Below are positions 16,883-26,014 of a stretch of 64,000 bases of DNA, piece after piece. A program made the translations under genes and the position numbers. The stretch covers positions 1 to 64,000 of the forward strand of contig CBDDLT010000004.1 in NCBI GenBank assembly GCA_965230755.1, written 5' to 3'. Origin of the DNA: DATFJT01 sp965230755. GTDB taxonomy: Bacteria; Bacteroidota; Bacteroidia; Chitinophagales; Saprospiraceae. The number at the start of each line of letters is the position of its first letter. Positions within the stretch are counted from its first letter, which is position 1. The notes under the pieces were generated by a model. That model searched no databases, was not told where the DNA came from, and was given only the letters and a program-made list of their open reading frames with translations.

Positions 16883-17242
16883 CAAAATAAACACTTATTG
16901 ATACACAAAAATAAATAAAATGCACCTAAATATCTTTATATCTGCATGCTCTCAAGTGAATTTATTTTAGTTGGCATTTTAGGACAAGACAGTATTTCGA
17001 GTTCTTGATCTTTTCTAATTGGGGCTTATTTTAAGCCTACTATTAACTGTGCCATTAATCCCCAGAATACCATTTGTCATATGAAAATTTATTAGGGAAT
17101 ACACCGCTGAACTATCCTTCCGACCGATACCTTTTACCCCAACATACAACTGATCACAGACAACCAATCACTTTAATAAATACATAAAAACAATGACGAC
17201 TCAGTAGTAACTTTCTTTGTACCTTCCCGCCTAATTGCGGAA
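16883..17242. other. 360-bp intergenic region, no gene seen
   Basis: AT-rich spacer between divergently transcribed clpS and the EamA gene. All frames are broken by stops and no RNA gene or terminator hairpin is evident. A C-T-T-T-G-like run near 17214-17221 may belong to the EamA promoter, but it is not a clean TAnnTTTG. Confidence 0.5.
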
Positions 17243-18145
17243 ATGGATCATATTCGAAAATCATATTTACAACTGCACATAGCCGTTCTTCTTTTCGGGT
17301 TTACGGCTGTTCTGGGAGACTTGATCAACCTGTCCGCTTTTTGGTTGGTATGGTGGAGGGTCTTGCTAGCCAGTTTATCCATACTTATTATCCTTGGCTG
17401 GGCTCGTTTAAGACGCATCAATAACAAAAAGTTAATCCTTATCTATTTTGGAATCGGCGCTCTTGTCGCTGCCCACTGGGTGAGTTTTTACGGTTCCGTC
17501 AAACTGAGCAACGCAAGTCTCGGGGTTGTATGTTTGGCAACAACTTCATTTATGACTTCTATTCTCGAACCCATTATGCTTAAAAAGAAGTTCAGATGGG
17601 TAGAATTGTTACTGGGTCTTTTCATCATTCCAGGGATGATATTGATAGTGAGAGGATCTCCTATGGAATACAATCTTGGAATAGTTGTAGGTCTGATATC
17701 TGCTCTATTAGCTAGTCTTTTTGCGGTACTTAATAAATCGGTCATTGAAACCAATGACCCGATGACGATCTCATTTTTCGAATTGAGCAGTGCATTTATT
17801 TTTCTTTCGATTTTGGCGCCTTTCGTCCTGTCTTTTACTGACGCTACAACCATTATCCCTCCCAGTTGGAAAGATTGGTTGTACCTGGTAATATTGGCAT
17901 TGGCCTGTACTACGCTGGCATATAGTTTAACCCTCTCTTCGCTAAGGCATCTCAGTGCTTTTGCCAGTAATCTGACCATTAATATGGAACCGGTGTATGG
18001 AGTTGTTCTGGCTTGGATTCTATTAAATGACGGAGAAGAACTAGATCAAAACTTTTATTTGGGATCTTCTATCATTGTACTTTCCGTATTTATGTATCCT
18101 TTAATACGTAAATATCAAAGAAAAAAGGAAGATAAAATGCTATAA
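17243..18145 (+). CDS. EamA/DMT-family transporter
   Basis: 300 aa with ten hydrophobic helices in two EamA halves (~8-135 and ~150-290), the standard layout of drug/metabolite transporters. The first half has W-L-V-W-W-R-V-L-L-A and A-A-H-W-V-S-F-Y, the second the late M-E-P-V-Y-G-V-V-L-A-W signature (E-P-V of EamA). Such proteins export amino acids, sugars or nucleotides across the inner membrane; no substrate can be set from sequence. It is 68 bp upstream of the E1 dehydrogenase gene in the same direction, possibly one transcript. Confidence 0.88.
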   Translation: MDHIRKSYLQLHIAVLLFGFTAVLGDLINLSAFWLVWWRVLLASLSILIILGWARLRRINNKKLILIYFGIGALVAAHWVSFYGSVKLSNASLGVVCLATTSFMTSILEPIMLKKKFRWVELLLGLFIIPGMILIVRGSPMEYNLGIVVGLISALLASLFAVLNKSVIETNDPMTISFFELSSAFIFLSILAPFVLSFTDATTIIPPSWKDWLYLVILALACTTLAYSLTLSSLRHLSAFASNLTINMEPVYGVVLAWILLNDGEELDQNFYLGSSIIVLSVFMYPLIRKYQRKKEDKML

Positions 18146-18213
18146 GTCGAATCCAACACAGCCCTTCCAATTTTTTAGGTATTCCCGTCTTCATTTCGTA
18201 TTTTTCGATCCCG

Positions 18214-20316
18214 ATGGGAAATGCTATTTTGGAAAATCACCAAGGAACAATTCACAATATGGAGCTAGACAGAGATATTCTCGAAAGAGGGTTTGAACTA
18301 ATCGTTACTGCTAAAAGTATAACTGAGGTTTACGAAAAAAACTTCAAAAAAGTATCGAAGTATGTGCACGCCACCTCTCGCGGACATGAGGCTATTCAAG
18401 TAGCAGCGGGATTGTTACTGAATGAGCACGATTATTTGTCGGCATATTATCGTGATGATGCCATGCTTTTGGCCATCGGAATGACTCCATATGAACTGAT
18501 GTTACAGGTACTAGCCAAGAAAGATGATCCCTTTAGTGGAGGAAGAACCTATTATTCGCACCCAAGTTTAAATAGAGAAGGTTTTCCCAAAATACCACAC
18601 CAAAGTTCTGCCACGGGCATGCAAGCAATTCCAGCTACTGGAGTTGCAATGGGAATAAGATATAAAAATCTAGAAGGACTATATTCTTCTGAAGACGCTT
18701 CCAAAGGTATCGTCCTTTGTTCTTTGGGAGATGCCAGTGTTACAGAAGGAGAAGTAGCTGAGGCTTTTCAAATGGCCGCCTTAAAGCAGCTGCCAATCAT
18801 CTACCTCATTCAGGACAATGGCTGGGATATTAGCGCCAATGCTGAGGAGACAAGGGCGCAGAATGCCTACGAATACATCCAGGGTTTTCACGGTATCCAA
18901 GCTATATCCATCGATGGAAATGATTTTGCCTCCTGTTATCACCATATGAGAGAGGCCGTAAATTATGTCAGGGAGAACAGACAGCCCTTCCTTCTCCATG
19001 CCAAAGTTCCTCTTTTGAATCATCACACGAGTGGTGTGAGAATGGAATGGTACCGGGATGATTTGGAAGAGCATAGAAGCAGAGACCCTTATCCGATCAT
19101 CAAGTCGCAGATGTTAAACAATGGGTGGTCAGAAGAGGATTTAGCATCTATGGAAAGAACAATTTACAGTCGGGTAACGGAAGATTTAAACAAGGCCATT
19201 CTTGCTCCGGATCCCAAGCCAGAAGATCTGTTTACTCATGATTTTGCTCCGACTCCTATTCTACATGAGTCTGGGACTAGAAAGCCTGCAGGTGCTGAAG
19301 AGAAAGTAATGGTTGACTGTGGCCTATTTGCCATAGAGGAATTAATGAGAGCTAATCCCGAATGTCTGTTGTACGGTCAAGATGTCGGCGCCCGTTTAGG
19401 AGGAGTATTTAGGGAAGCTGCTACATTGGCGCAGAAATTTGGAGACAACCGGGTCTTCAATACTCCAATTCAAGAGGCTTTTATAGTAGGGAGCACAGTT
19501 GGTATGTCGGCTGTAGGCTTGAAGCCTATCGTCGAAGTGCAGTTCGCCGATTACATTTGGCCAGGGCTGAATCAACTTTTTACGGAGGTCAGTAGATCCT
19601 GTTATCTATCCAATGGAAAATGGCCGGTGAATATGATTCTAAGAGTGCCTATTGGTGCATACGGGAGCGGTGGACCCTACCATTCAAGTAGTGTAGAATC
19701 AGTTGTGACCAATATACGAGGAATTAAGATTGCCTATCCCTCGAATGGAGCGGATCTGAAAGGCTTAATGAAAGCTGCCTTTCACGACCCCAACCCCGTA
19801 GTTATGTTTGAACACAAAGGACTTTACTGGTCTAAGATCCCGGGAACAGAAACCGCTAAGAGCGCACTACCAGCGGAAGATTACATCCTACCCTTTGGAC
19901 AGGCCAAATCTTGGCTTGAAGCTGATCAAGATATGATCGATTCTGGCAAATCGATGCTTATAGTTACCTATGGAATGGGGGTACATTGGGCTTATAATGC
20001 AGCCAATGATTATCCTGGTCGAGTAGAAGTTCTGGACTTGAGAACGCTTTATCCGCTCGATGAAGAAAAAATATTCTCCTCCGTCAAGCTGCACAATAAG
20101 TGTCTAGTGGTAACGGAAGAGCCTGTTCATAATAGTTTTGCACAGGCTCTGGCAGGACGAATTTCGCAGCACTGCTTTCAGGATCTTGATGCACCAGTCA
20201 ATGTCATTGGTAGCGAGAATATGCCAGCAATCCCATTGAATTCTACTTTGGAACAGACCATGATACCCAACAGAGACAAAGTATCTGCAGCGATAGGAGA
20301 ATTATTGGAATATTAA
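18214..20316 (+). CDS. Fused alpha/beta E1 subunit of a 2-oxo acid dehydrogenase (branched-chain/2-oxoisovalerate type)
   Basis: 700 aa. Residues ~20-345 match E1-alpha: the Y-R-D-D segment, H-Q-S-S-A-T-G-M-Q substrate/ThDP region, and the ThDP-Mg motif G-D-A-S-V-T-E-G-E-V-A-E-A-F to D-N-G-W. Residues ~365-700 match E1-beta: L-Y-G-Q-D-V-G, the N-T-P-I-Q-E active-site Glu, P-I-V-E-V-Q-F-A-D-Y-I-W-P, and P-I-G-A-Y-G-S-G-G-P-Y-H-S-S. The fusion is common in Bacteroidota. The enzyme decarboxylates a 2-oxo acid (probably 2-oxoisovalerate and related) and passes the acyl group to lipoyl-E2; E2 and E3 genes are not in the window. M16 is an alternative start. Confidence 0.92.
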   Translation: MGNAILENHQGTIHNMELDRDILERGFELIVTAKSITEVYEKNFKKVSKYVHATSRGHEAIQVAAGLLLNEHDYLSAYYRDDAMLLAIGMTPYELMLQVLAKKDDPFSGGRTYYSHPSLNREGFPKIPHQSSATGMQAIPATGVAMGIRYKNLEGLYSSEDASKGIVLCSLGDASVTEGEVAEAFQMAALKQLPIIYLIQDNGWDISANAEETRAQNAYEYIQGFHGIQAISIDGNDFASCYHHMREAVNYVRENRQPFLLHAKVPLLNHHTSGVRMEWYRDDLEEHRSRDPYPIIKSQMLNNGWSEEDLASMERTIYSRVTEDLNKAILAPDPKPEDLFTHDFAPTPILHESGTRKPAGAEEKVMVDCGLFAIEELMRANPECLLYGQDVGARLGGVFREAATLAQKFGDNRVFNTPIQEAFIVGSTVGMSAVGLKPIVEVQFADYIWPGLNQLFTEVSRSCYLSNGKWPVNMILRVPIGAYGSGGPYHSSSVESVVTNIRGIKIAYPSNGADLKGLMKAAFHDPNPVVMFEHKGLYWSKIPGTETAKSALPAEDYILPFGQAKSWLEADQDMIDSGKSMLIVTYGMGVHWAYNAANDYPGRVEVLDLRTLYPLDEEKIFSSVKLHNKCLVVTEEPVHNSFAQALAGRISQHCFQDLDAPVNVIGSENMPAIPLNSTLEQTMIPNRDKVSAAIGELLEY

Positions 20317-20376
20317 TTGGTCTTTGGTCTTTGTAACAAACCACTGATAACTGATAACCAATAACCAACCCCAACA
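20317..20376. repeat. Degenerate heptamer repeat tract
   Basis: The 60-bp gap between converging genes reads in 7-bp steps: TTGGTCT twice, TTGTAAC, AAACCAC, TGATAAC twice, CAATAAC, CAACCCC. Nineteen bases of it match, inverted, the tract at 11283. Like the other two tracts it starts right after a stop codon region. Confidence 0.6.
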
Positions 20377-21219
20377 CTAAAGCGCCATAATCTCATTTTC
20401 GAGGCTATTGTTTTCCGTTTTTTCTACGACGTGACCATAGTGTAAAAATTGTCCAATGTAGATCAAGACATTCACAATCTGGTTGATTAGACTAACTATT
20501 CCGATGAGAATAATGCCCAAAACTTTATTCGCTTCGTAGATGGCTAAACCCATGGATGACAACGCGGTCAAAACCAAACTGAGGACAACAGAGGTAAAAA
20601 TGACTACTAGGACCAGGATAACAAAAAATCCCAGGGTGTCGAAAAAGTTCTTTTTACAGAGCTGGAAACTTCTTCCTATAGCTTGAATGCCATTGGCGTC
20701 TTCCATAAAAATAACAGGATAAGCAACTGCCAAAAATACCAACACAATCAAGGCTCCGATAATAAACAAAAAGCTTCCGGCCATGATAGCCAAACCACTT
20801 ATGATCAACATGACGAAAACTGGCAGCATTTTAGGTAGGGCATTCGAAAATACCGCTCTTGCACTTGGTTGATCATCACTATCCTCACGTAAAGCCATGT
20901 AAGAACCGAATATGCTAAAGGATAGTACCCCGCTTAAAAGACTGAGCAAAACAATGGCAACTGACGTCGCACCGGACATTTTAAACTCTTCCATTGCACC
21001 CATTACTTCTTCCGGGTCTCCTCCAGCCATAATTTCATTCAAAGACTCCATTATGGGCATCATGATCGCTCCAGTATATCCCAAAATAATGATTAAAACA
21101 GGAGCTACGTATATGAAAAACGGAGCTAATAATCCTTTCCATTCATTGACAAAGTATTGAAAAACTGCAGGAATTCTATCTCCAATACTTCTAGACTGTC
21201 TTAATACAACTTTCCCCAT
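20377..21219 (-). CDS. Polytopic membrane protein, unknown function
   Basis: 280 aa with five to six long hydrophobic segments and a short basic cytosolic N-terminus (MGKVVLRQSRSIGDR). Between helices one and two there is an acidic loop (M-A-G-G-D-P-E-E-V-M-G-A-M-E-E-F). The arrangement, including the conserved-looking Q-A-I-G-R-S-F-Q-L-C-K-K-N-F-F segment before the last helices, resembles the DUF975/glycerophosphodiester-phosphodiesterase membrane-domain superfamily, which has no assigned biochemical role. Single gene, transcribed away from truA. Confidence 0.6.
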   Translation of the reverse strand: MGKVVLRQSRSIGDRIPAVFQYFVNEWKGLLAPFFIYVAPVLIIILGYTGAIMMPIMESLNEIMAGGDPEEVMGAMEEFKMSGATSVAIVLLSLLSGVLSFSIFGSYMALREDSDDQPSARAVFSNALPKMLPVFVMLIISGLAIMAGSFLFIIGALIVLVFLAVAYPVIFMEDANGIQAIGRSFQLCKKNFFDTLGFFVILVLVVIFTSVVLSLVLTALSSMGLAIYEANKVLGIILIGIVSLINQIVNVLIYIGQFLHYGHVVEKTENNSLENEIMAL

Positions 21220-21350
21220 AACGTCAGTATTTATTTTATTATTAGAACTAATTATCCAAATATAACCAATTAATCTTCATCAAATACCGATATTTCGACA
21301 TACATTATTATCTATACCACTTTTTTTACAAATAGTTAAGACGCTGATAT

Positions 21351-22097
21351 ATGTCACTTTATCGCTATGCACTGATTATTGATTATGACGGAACAGATTT
21401 TTTGGGTTGGCAAGTTCAACCTCAACAGAGAACGGTACAAGGTGAAATTGAAAAGAATTTGAGTAAAGTCTTTAAAAACTTTGAAGGTCTCGTAGGGTGC
21501 GGAAGAACGGATACTGGCGTACATGCTAAGAATTACTATGCCCATTTTGATTTGACTCAAGAGATAGACATTGACCTCAAGTACAAACTCAATAAAATGC
21601 TACCTCCGGATATAGCCATTCGATCTGTTCTACTTGTTGACAAAGATTTTCACTCGCGGTTCATTGCTCTAAGCAGGAAGTATCAATATTTCATTCATGG
21701 TGATAAACAAGTATTCGAAAGAAGGACCAGTTTTTACTACCCAAGATTGCATCATTTAGATTTTGGAAAAATAAAAGAGGCCAGCCAATTGCTATTGGAA
21801 TTCGACGAGTTTCTTCCCTTCTGTAAAAGCAACTCGGACGTCACGCACATGCGCTGTCGTATGGATCTTGTCCAATGGCAATATGACAAAGAGAACCATA
21901 AAGCCGTTTTCACTATACAAGCCAATCGATTTCTTCGCGGAATGGTTCGGCTCATAGTAGGAATGCACCTGAATGTTGGCGAAGGTAAAATGGAGATCGA
22001 AGAACTTCGAAGCGCTCTCACCGAACAAAAACCATTAAAGCTAAACCTTTCAGTTCCAGCTTGTGGATTAATACTAAATAAGATTGAATATCCCTAA
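21351..22097 (+). CDS. truA: tRNA pseudouridine(38-40) synthase
   Basis: 248 aa. TruA signatures: Y-D-G-T-D-F-L-G-W-Q near the N-terminus and G-C-G-R-T-D-T-G-V-H-A with the catalytic Asp (~55). Later come F-H-S-R-F-I-A-L-S-R-K-Y-Q-Y and the late R-F-L-R-G-M-V-R-L-I-V-G-M segment. The enzyme converts U38, U39 and U40 in the anticodon stem-loop of many tRNAs to pseudouridine. Full length, starts at an ATG (MSLYRYAL). Converges on rplY. Confidence 0.97.
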   Translation: MSLYRYALIIDYDGTDFLGWQVQPQQRTVQGEIEKNLSKVFKNFEGLVGCGRTDTGVHAKNYYAHFDLTQEIDIDLKYKLNKMLPPDIAIRSVLLVDKDFHSRFIALSRKYQYFIHGDKQVFERRTSFYYPRLHHLDFGKIKEASQLLLEFDEFLPFCKSNSDVTHMRCRMDLVQWQYDKENHKAVFTIQANRFLRGMVRLIVGMHLNVGEGKMEIEELRSALTEQKPLKLNLSVPACGLILNKIEYP

Positions 22098-22149
22098 TCC
22101 GAGCAATTAGCGTGGGTAGCTAATAATTCTAATTTTCACTAAAAAATGA

Positions 22150-22770
22150 CTATTCAGCTGCTGCTTCACCGGAATCTTCTCCAGCTGGTGCATCATCATC
22201 TTCATCTTCTTCAACGGTCACTGCAACTCTTGGTCGCTTGATGAGTGCTATCGGAGAGGCTGGATTGTCTAGGACTGCAATAGAGTCATCAATTTCCAAA
22301 TCACCTACTCTTCCCACTTCACCAATTCTTAAGCTACTAACATCCAACTGAACTTTGTCTATCAGTTTTTCAGGAGTACACTTGAGATTAATTTTTCTCA
22401 TTTTTGGGATTAGAGTTCCTCCTTCTATTACTCCTTGTGGTTTACCCGTTAATTCTACAGGTATGGATACCTTAATCGGTCTATTTTCTTGTAGAGCTAG
22501 AAAATCTATGTGTAAGATTTGCTCTGAAACAGGATGGAAGCTCACATCCTTGACAATGGCTTTGTAAGATTTCCCATTAATTTCCAAATCGGCTAATCTG
22601 AATTCAGGAGTATAAATCAAATCTCTAACCTTCAAAGGTTCTACTGAAAAATGAAGATTTTCATCCAAACCATAAAGCACACAAGGCACCTTTCCGGCAG
22701 CTCTCAATTGCTTAGCTCCTTTTGATCTATTAACTGTTCTTGATTCTCCAGTAACGCTGATGTATTCCAT
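22150..22770 (-). CDS. rplY: 50S ribosomal protein bL25/general stress protein Ctc
   Basis: 206 aa. The N-terminal 5S-rRNA-binding L25 domain (~1-92) contains K-G-A-K-Q-L-R-A-A-G-K-V-P-C-V-L-Y-G and H-P-V-S-E-Q-I-L-H-I-D-F. The C-terminal TL5/Ctc beta domain (~95-185) holds P-V-E-L-T-G-K-P-Q-G-V-I-E-G-G. The last ~25 residues are an acidic Asp/Glu/Ala tail, common in Bacteroidota. Binds 5S rRNA on the large subunit. 94 bp downstream of prs on the same strand; prs-rplY pairing is widespread in bacteria. Confidence 0.96.
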   Translation of the reverse strand: MEYISVTGESRTVNRSKGAKQLRAAGKVPCVLYGLDENLHFSVEPLKVRDLIYTPEFRLADLEINGKSYKAIVKDVSFHPVSEQILHIDFLALQENRPIKVSIPVELTGKPQGVIEGGTLIPKMRKINLKCTPEKLIDKVQLDVSSLRIGEVGRVGDLEIDDSIAVLDNPASPIALIKRPRVAVTVEEDEDDDAPAGEDSGEAAAE

Positions 22771-22790
22771 ACCGCTTTAATTTAGGAGTG

Positions 22791-22798
22791 CAAAGATA
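22791..22798 (-). promoter_or_regulatory. rplY: Candidate -7 box for rplY
   Basis: The minus strand reads TATCTTTG, an exact TAnnTTTG match, 20 bp before the rplY ATG. No convincing -33 element is seen, so rplY may be transcribed both from here and from the prs promoter. Confidence 0.45.
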
Positions 22799-22864
22799 CT
22801 AGATTTAATGGAAAAAAGATATATTATTCATATAAATTTTCACAGGAATACTACTCTTCGGGAC

Positions 22865-23806
22865 TTAATTGGATTGCTCACTCACAAACAAGGCAGAAAT
22901 AGATTTGTGTTCATGAACATTTCTAATGGCCCTTGCAAATAATTTAGCAGTAGAAAGAACCTTAATTTTTTTGGATTCTTGCTTCAATGGAATACTATCA
23001 CAAACAATTAATTCTTCCAGAACAGAGTTGTTGATCGTTTCATAGGCATTTCCACTCAATACTGGATGGGTACAAATAGCTCGAACACTTTTGGCTCCAT
23101 TTTCAAGCAACATGGCAGCAGCTTTGGAAAGTGTGCCTGCCGTATCTACTAAATCGTCTACCAATATCACATCTTTTCCCTTTACATCACCAATAACAGT
23201 CATTCCCGCTACCTCATTGGCTTTCTTTCTCACTTTATCACAAATCACAAGGCGCTTATCAAAATGCGCTGAATACATTCTAGCTCTTTTCACACCACCT
23301 ACATCGGGTGAAGCAAAAATCACATTGGATAGGTTCAACTTTTGAAGATATGGGATATAGATGGCTTCACTTTTCAAGTGATCAACGGGAACATCGAAGA
23401 AGCCCTGTATTTGCTCCGAATGAAACTCCAAAGTCATTACACGGTCAACTCCCGCCGCCTCGAGTAAACTGGCAATTAATTTGGCCGAGATAGGAACCCT
23501 TGGTTTATCTTTCCGGTCTTGCCTGGCATAGCCAAAATATGGAATAACTGCAGTGATATAGCCTGCGCTGGCCCTTTTAAGCGCATCGACCATAAGCAAC
23601 AGTTCCATTAAATTTTCCGAGGGAGAAAACGTGGATTGAATGATGAAGGAAAAGCTTCCACGCACACTTTCCTTGATTACAGGTTGCATTTCTCCGTCAC
23701 TGAATTTCTTTAGTGCATACGACCCTAAATCCTCACCGTAAAAATCGGCTATTTTTTTCGAAAGATACTCAGAATTAGTACCTGAAAACAGCTTTACATT
23801 AGGCAT
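22865..23806 (-). CDS. prs: Ribose-phosphate pyrophosphokinase (PRPP synthetase)
   Basis: 313 aa, the normal class I length. Motifs: F-S-D-G-E in the N-terminus, the ATP-binding Y-F-G-Y-A-R-Q-D-R-K region, the catalytic F-A-S-P-D-V-G-G-V-K-R-A-R flexible loop and the PRPP loop V-D-D-L-V-D-T-A-G-T-L. It makes PRPP from ribose-5-phosphate and ATP for nucleotide, histidine and NAD synthesis in the cytosol. A TACCTTTG -7 box lies at 23834-23841 on the minus strand, 28 bp upstream. Confidence 0.97.
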   Translation of the reverse strand: MPNVKLFSGTNSEYLSKKIADFYGEDLGSYALKKFSDGEMQPVIKESVRGSFSFIIQSTFSPSENLMELLLMVDALKRASAGYITAVIPYFGYARQDRKDKPRVPISAKLIASLLEAAGVDRVMTLEFHSEQIQGFFDVPVDHLKSEAIYIPYLQKLNLSNVIFASPDVGGVKRARMYSAHFDKRLVICDKVRKKANEVAGMTVIGDVKGKDVILVDDLVDTAGTLSKAAAMLLENGAKSVRAICTHPVLSGNAYETINNSVLEELIVCDSIPLKQESKKIKVLSTAKLFARAIRNVHEHKSISALFVSEQSN

Positions 23807-23877
23807 AAATAATGTTTTATCCTGTAATCGCTCAAAGGTAATTAATTCGAATTGAATTGAATAGTATTAATGAAATA

Positions 23878-24390
23878 TTACTTGTACCAGGAGGAATATT
23901 TAATGTAGTTCCCGGCAATCCGGGCTATCTCATTTTCTCTGAGATCCTTGCTCAAGGGCTTCACAGCTCTAGCTGGCACCCCGGCGTATACCATATTGGA
24001 TTCTAAAACAGATCCCTGAGTGACAACGGCACCGGCAGCGATCAAGCAATTAGACGGAATTATTACCTCATCCATGATGATAGCACCCATGCCGATGAGT
24101 ACTTCGTCTTGTACAGTACAACCATGAACAATGGCCCGATGTCCAATAGATACCTTATTGCCAATGTTTAGAGCCGCTTTCTTATAAGTACAGTGCAAAA
24201 TGGCTCCATCCTGAACATTACTCTCATTTCCAATAACAATGGAGTTGACATCACCTCGAATCACTGAGCCATACCAGATACTGCATCGATCACCTATTCT
24301 GACGTCACCGATAATAACTGCATCCTCGGCAACAAAACAGTCCTGCCCAATTTTTGGACGCTTGCCTAGAAGCTCCCTAATTATTGCCAT
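23878..24390 (-). CDS. Gamma-carbonic anhydrase-like hexapeptide-repeat protein
   Basis: 170 aa. Left-handed beta-helix built of hexapeptide repeats (V-I-I-G-D-V, C-S-I-W-Y-G, S-I-V-I-G-N and so on) with a C-terminal helix. It has the YrdA/PaaY-type metal-site histidines: H in A-I-L-H-C-T, then G-H-R-A-I-V-H-G-C. The proton-shuttle loop of true Cam enzymes is short, as in most of this subfamily, so activity as a carbonic anhydrase is uncertain. It overlaps the upstream TraB/GumN gene by 14 bp, implying coupled translation. Cytosolic trimer by family. Confidence 0.88.
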   Translation of the reverse strand: MAIIRELLGKRPKIGQDCFVAEDAVIIGDVRIGDRCSIWYGSVIRGDVNSIVIGNESNVQDGAILHCTYKKAALNIGNKVSIGHRAIVHGCTVQDEVLIGMGAIIMDEVIIPSNCLIAAGAVVTQGSVLESNMVYAGVPARAVKPLSKDLRENEIARIAGNYIKYSSWYK

Positions 24391-25297
24391 ATTCTTTCCA
24401 GTTAAAATAGATGGGCTTTACCTCGTAGTTAAGGTCCAGAAGCAATTCTATCAATCCCTCTTCTCCACCCAAATGTCCCGCACCGACTGCATAGAGCTTC
24501 TCAGAATCTCCTTCCAAATCCACTACTATCTTCTCTAGCCAGTTCTTATTTCGATCTGTCAAGACATTTTTAGTACTCATCACCGTATTCTCGCTGCTAC
24601 GCAGTTGTTCTCTTATCAACCGATCCAATCCTTCCAAATCCTGGTTGACGTACAAAATAATCAGAGAATCCATTTTGTTTTCCGAATCACTGTAATCAAC
24701 AGTTTCACTTTTTAGCTGCGATACCAAATCACTGACTTGATCCTCGATAGGAATACTATCAAAAAGCGACAATTGCTCTTCGAGTCCCTCAAGGCCACAG
24801 ATTTCTTTACCGTGATCACTGGCGAGCTTATTAATTTCTAATTCATAGGAAAAGCTGCTGCTTTCTTCACCACCATTCTCAGTAAGTAAGGTCGAAATGA
24901 AAAAAGGTTTCAGCTTCTTTATCATTGTACTCGGAAAATCACTATCCGCGAGTTTATTGTCCAGTAATTTTCTTTCGTTTTCGGATAGATATGAGTCAAT
25001 GGTAACGGTATCTGGCAAGAATAGCTTATCCCCCAATACAATGAGGTCCATCATCATTTCCATGGGGTTCCCGATATCGAGTTCGAAACATACCACATCC
25101 ACTGATTCTATGATTTCCTTCAAAGTATCAGGCATATAGAAAAATTGGGCATCAATCAAGTGAATGGTCCCAAAAATATAACTCTCTGATTTAGATTCAG
25201 GGTGAGAAATTTTCCATAATAGGGAAGATTGGTGTTGTTGACCATTGGCAGAAATACCAATACACAACAAACTTAGTAAGAGGATGGCCTTGTTCAC
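24377..25297 (-). CDS. TraB/GumN family exported protein
   Basis: About 306 aa from a GTG at 25297 (MNKAILLLSLL...), which gives a standard signal peptide ending near A-N-G-Q. A TTG at 25321 is an alternative; no ATG is available near the N-terminus. The TraB/GumN domain shows an N-terminal G-T-I-H-L motif (Y-I-F-G-T-I-H-L) and a C-terminal V-G-A-G-H-L-G-G motif, the paired GxxH elements of the Tiki/TraB/EreA clan, which contains metalloproteases. Catalytic activity here is inference. Probably periplasmic. Overlaps the carbonic anhydrase-like gene. Confidence 0.82.
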   Translation of the reverse strand: MNKAILLLSLLCIGISANGQQHQSSLLWKISHPESKSESYIFGTIHLIDAQFFYMPDTLKEIIESVDVVCFELDIGNPMEMMMDLIVLGDKLFLPDTVTIDSYLSENERKLLDNKLADSDFPSTMIKKLKPFFISTLLTENGGEESSSFSYELEINKLASDHGKEICGLEGLEEQLSLFDSIPIEDQVSDLVSQLKSETVDYSDSENKMDSLIILYVNQDLEGLDRLIREQLRSSENTVMSTKNVLTDRNKNWLEKIVVDLEGDSEKLYAVGAGHLGGEEGLIELLLDLNYEVKPIYFNWKEYGNN

Positions 25298-25464
25298 ATA
25301 ACACAGTTTGTTCGCCTGCAAGTTAAGCCTTTTTTAGGACTTTTGATCTTTACACTATATTCTTAACCCCGTATTCATCCAGTAAACGGAATTAATTATA
25401 ATTGAATCCCTTTTCCAGCAGGCAATGACCTAGTAACAATCATTCGACCCACACAAAAAGGTAT

Positions 25465-25986
25465 TTAGTTGGTTTTGTCGGCGTTAAAGTCTTTGATGTA
25501 TTGATCGATCAGATCAGATAAAATATCTTTCAAGTACATTTTCTCCGTCTTCGCAATCTTCTTCAGCTTAGTGATTTTGTCTCTATCACAGATAAAAGTT
25601 ATCCGCTTGAAATTTCTATTATCTATTTGTTCGTAGTCCGTATCTAATGTTCTTCTTATCAGCGCATTGATTCCAGTTAGTGGCACCTTCTTAATTCGTT
25701 TCTTAGGGCCCTTGTTCGTTTCCTGGGATTCTTTCACAAAACTTTCGTTGGCCTCCTTAGACTCTTGGAATGCGTCATCTAAAAGATTGCTGAGATCGTA
25801 GGTAAAATTCTTCTTGTAGGATTTCTTCTTCCCTTGAGAAGTTTCAGCCGCTGCTCCTGAAACAGAAGAAGACTCGTCCGATCCATTGGTCACTTTCTTG
25901 GATCTGACAAGGACATCGCCCGCGGATTTATTCGACGGATTCTTAAAAATATCTTCCAGCCCTTCGTTGAAGTTTTTCTTAGCCAC
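25465..25986 (-). CDS. Small basic protein encoded after parA; possible ribbon-helix-helix partner
   Basis: 173 aa. Residues 1-100 are Lys/Ser/Glu-rich and look disordered, starting M-A-K-K-N-F-N-E-G-L-E-D-I-F-K. Residues ~110-173 look folded: I-N-A-L-I-R-R-T-L-D then N-F-K-R-I-T-F-I-C-D-R-D-K-I-T-K-L-K-K-I-A, a beta-strand followed by two helices that could be a ribbon-helix-helix DNA-binding unit. It follows the ParA gene by 28 bp. In partition systems a ParA is usually followed by a ParB; this protein lacks ParB motifs (no G-E-R-R/HTH), so it may be a non-ParB partner such as an adaptor for cargo positioning. Function is inferred from position only. Confidence 0.5.
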   Translation of the reverse strand: MAKKNFNEGLEDIFKNPSNKSAGDVLVRSKKVTNGSDESSSVSGAAAETSQGKKKSYKKNFTYDLSNLLDDAFQESKEANESFVKESQETNKGPKKRIKKVPLTGINALIRRTLDTDYEQIDNRNFKRITFICDRDKITKLKKIAKTEKMYLKDILSDLIDQYIKDFNADKTN

Positions 25987-26014
25987 AGCTTATTCCTTTA
26001 TAGTTTTAAATAAA

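Noticed and set aside
17488..17979. 163-codon minus-strand frame opposite the EamA gene
   Set aside because: The plus-strand transporter is clearly coding; this is its antisense.
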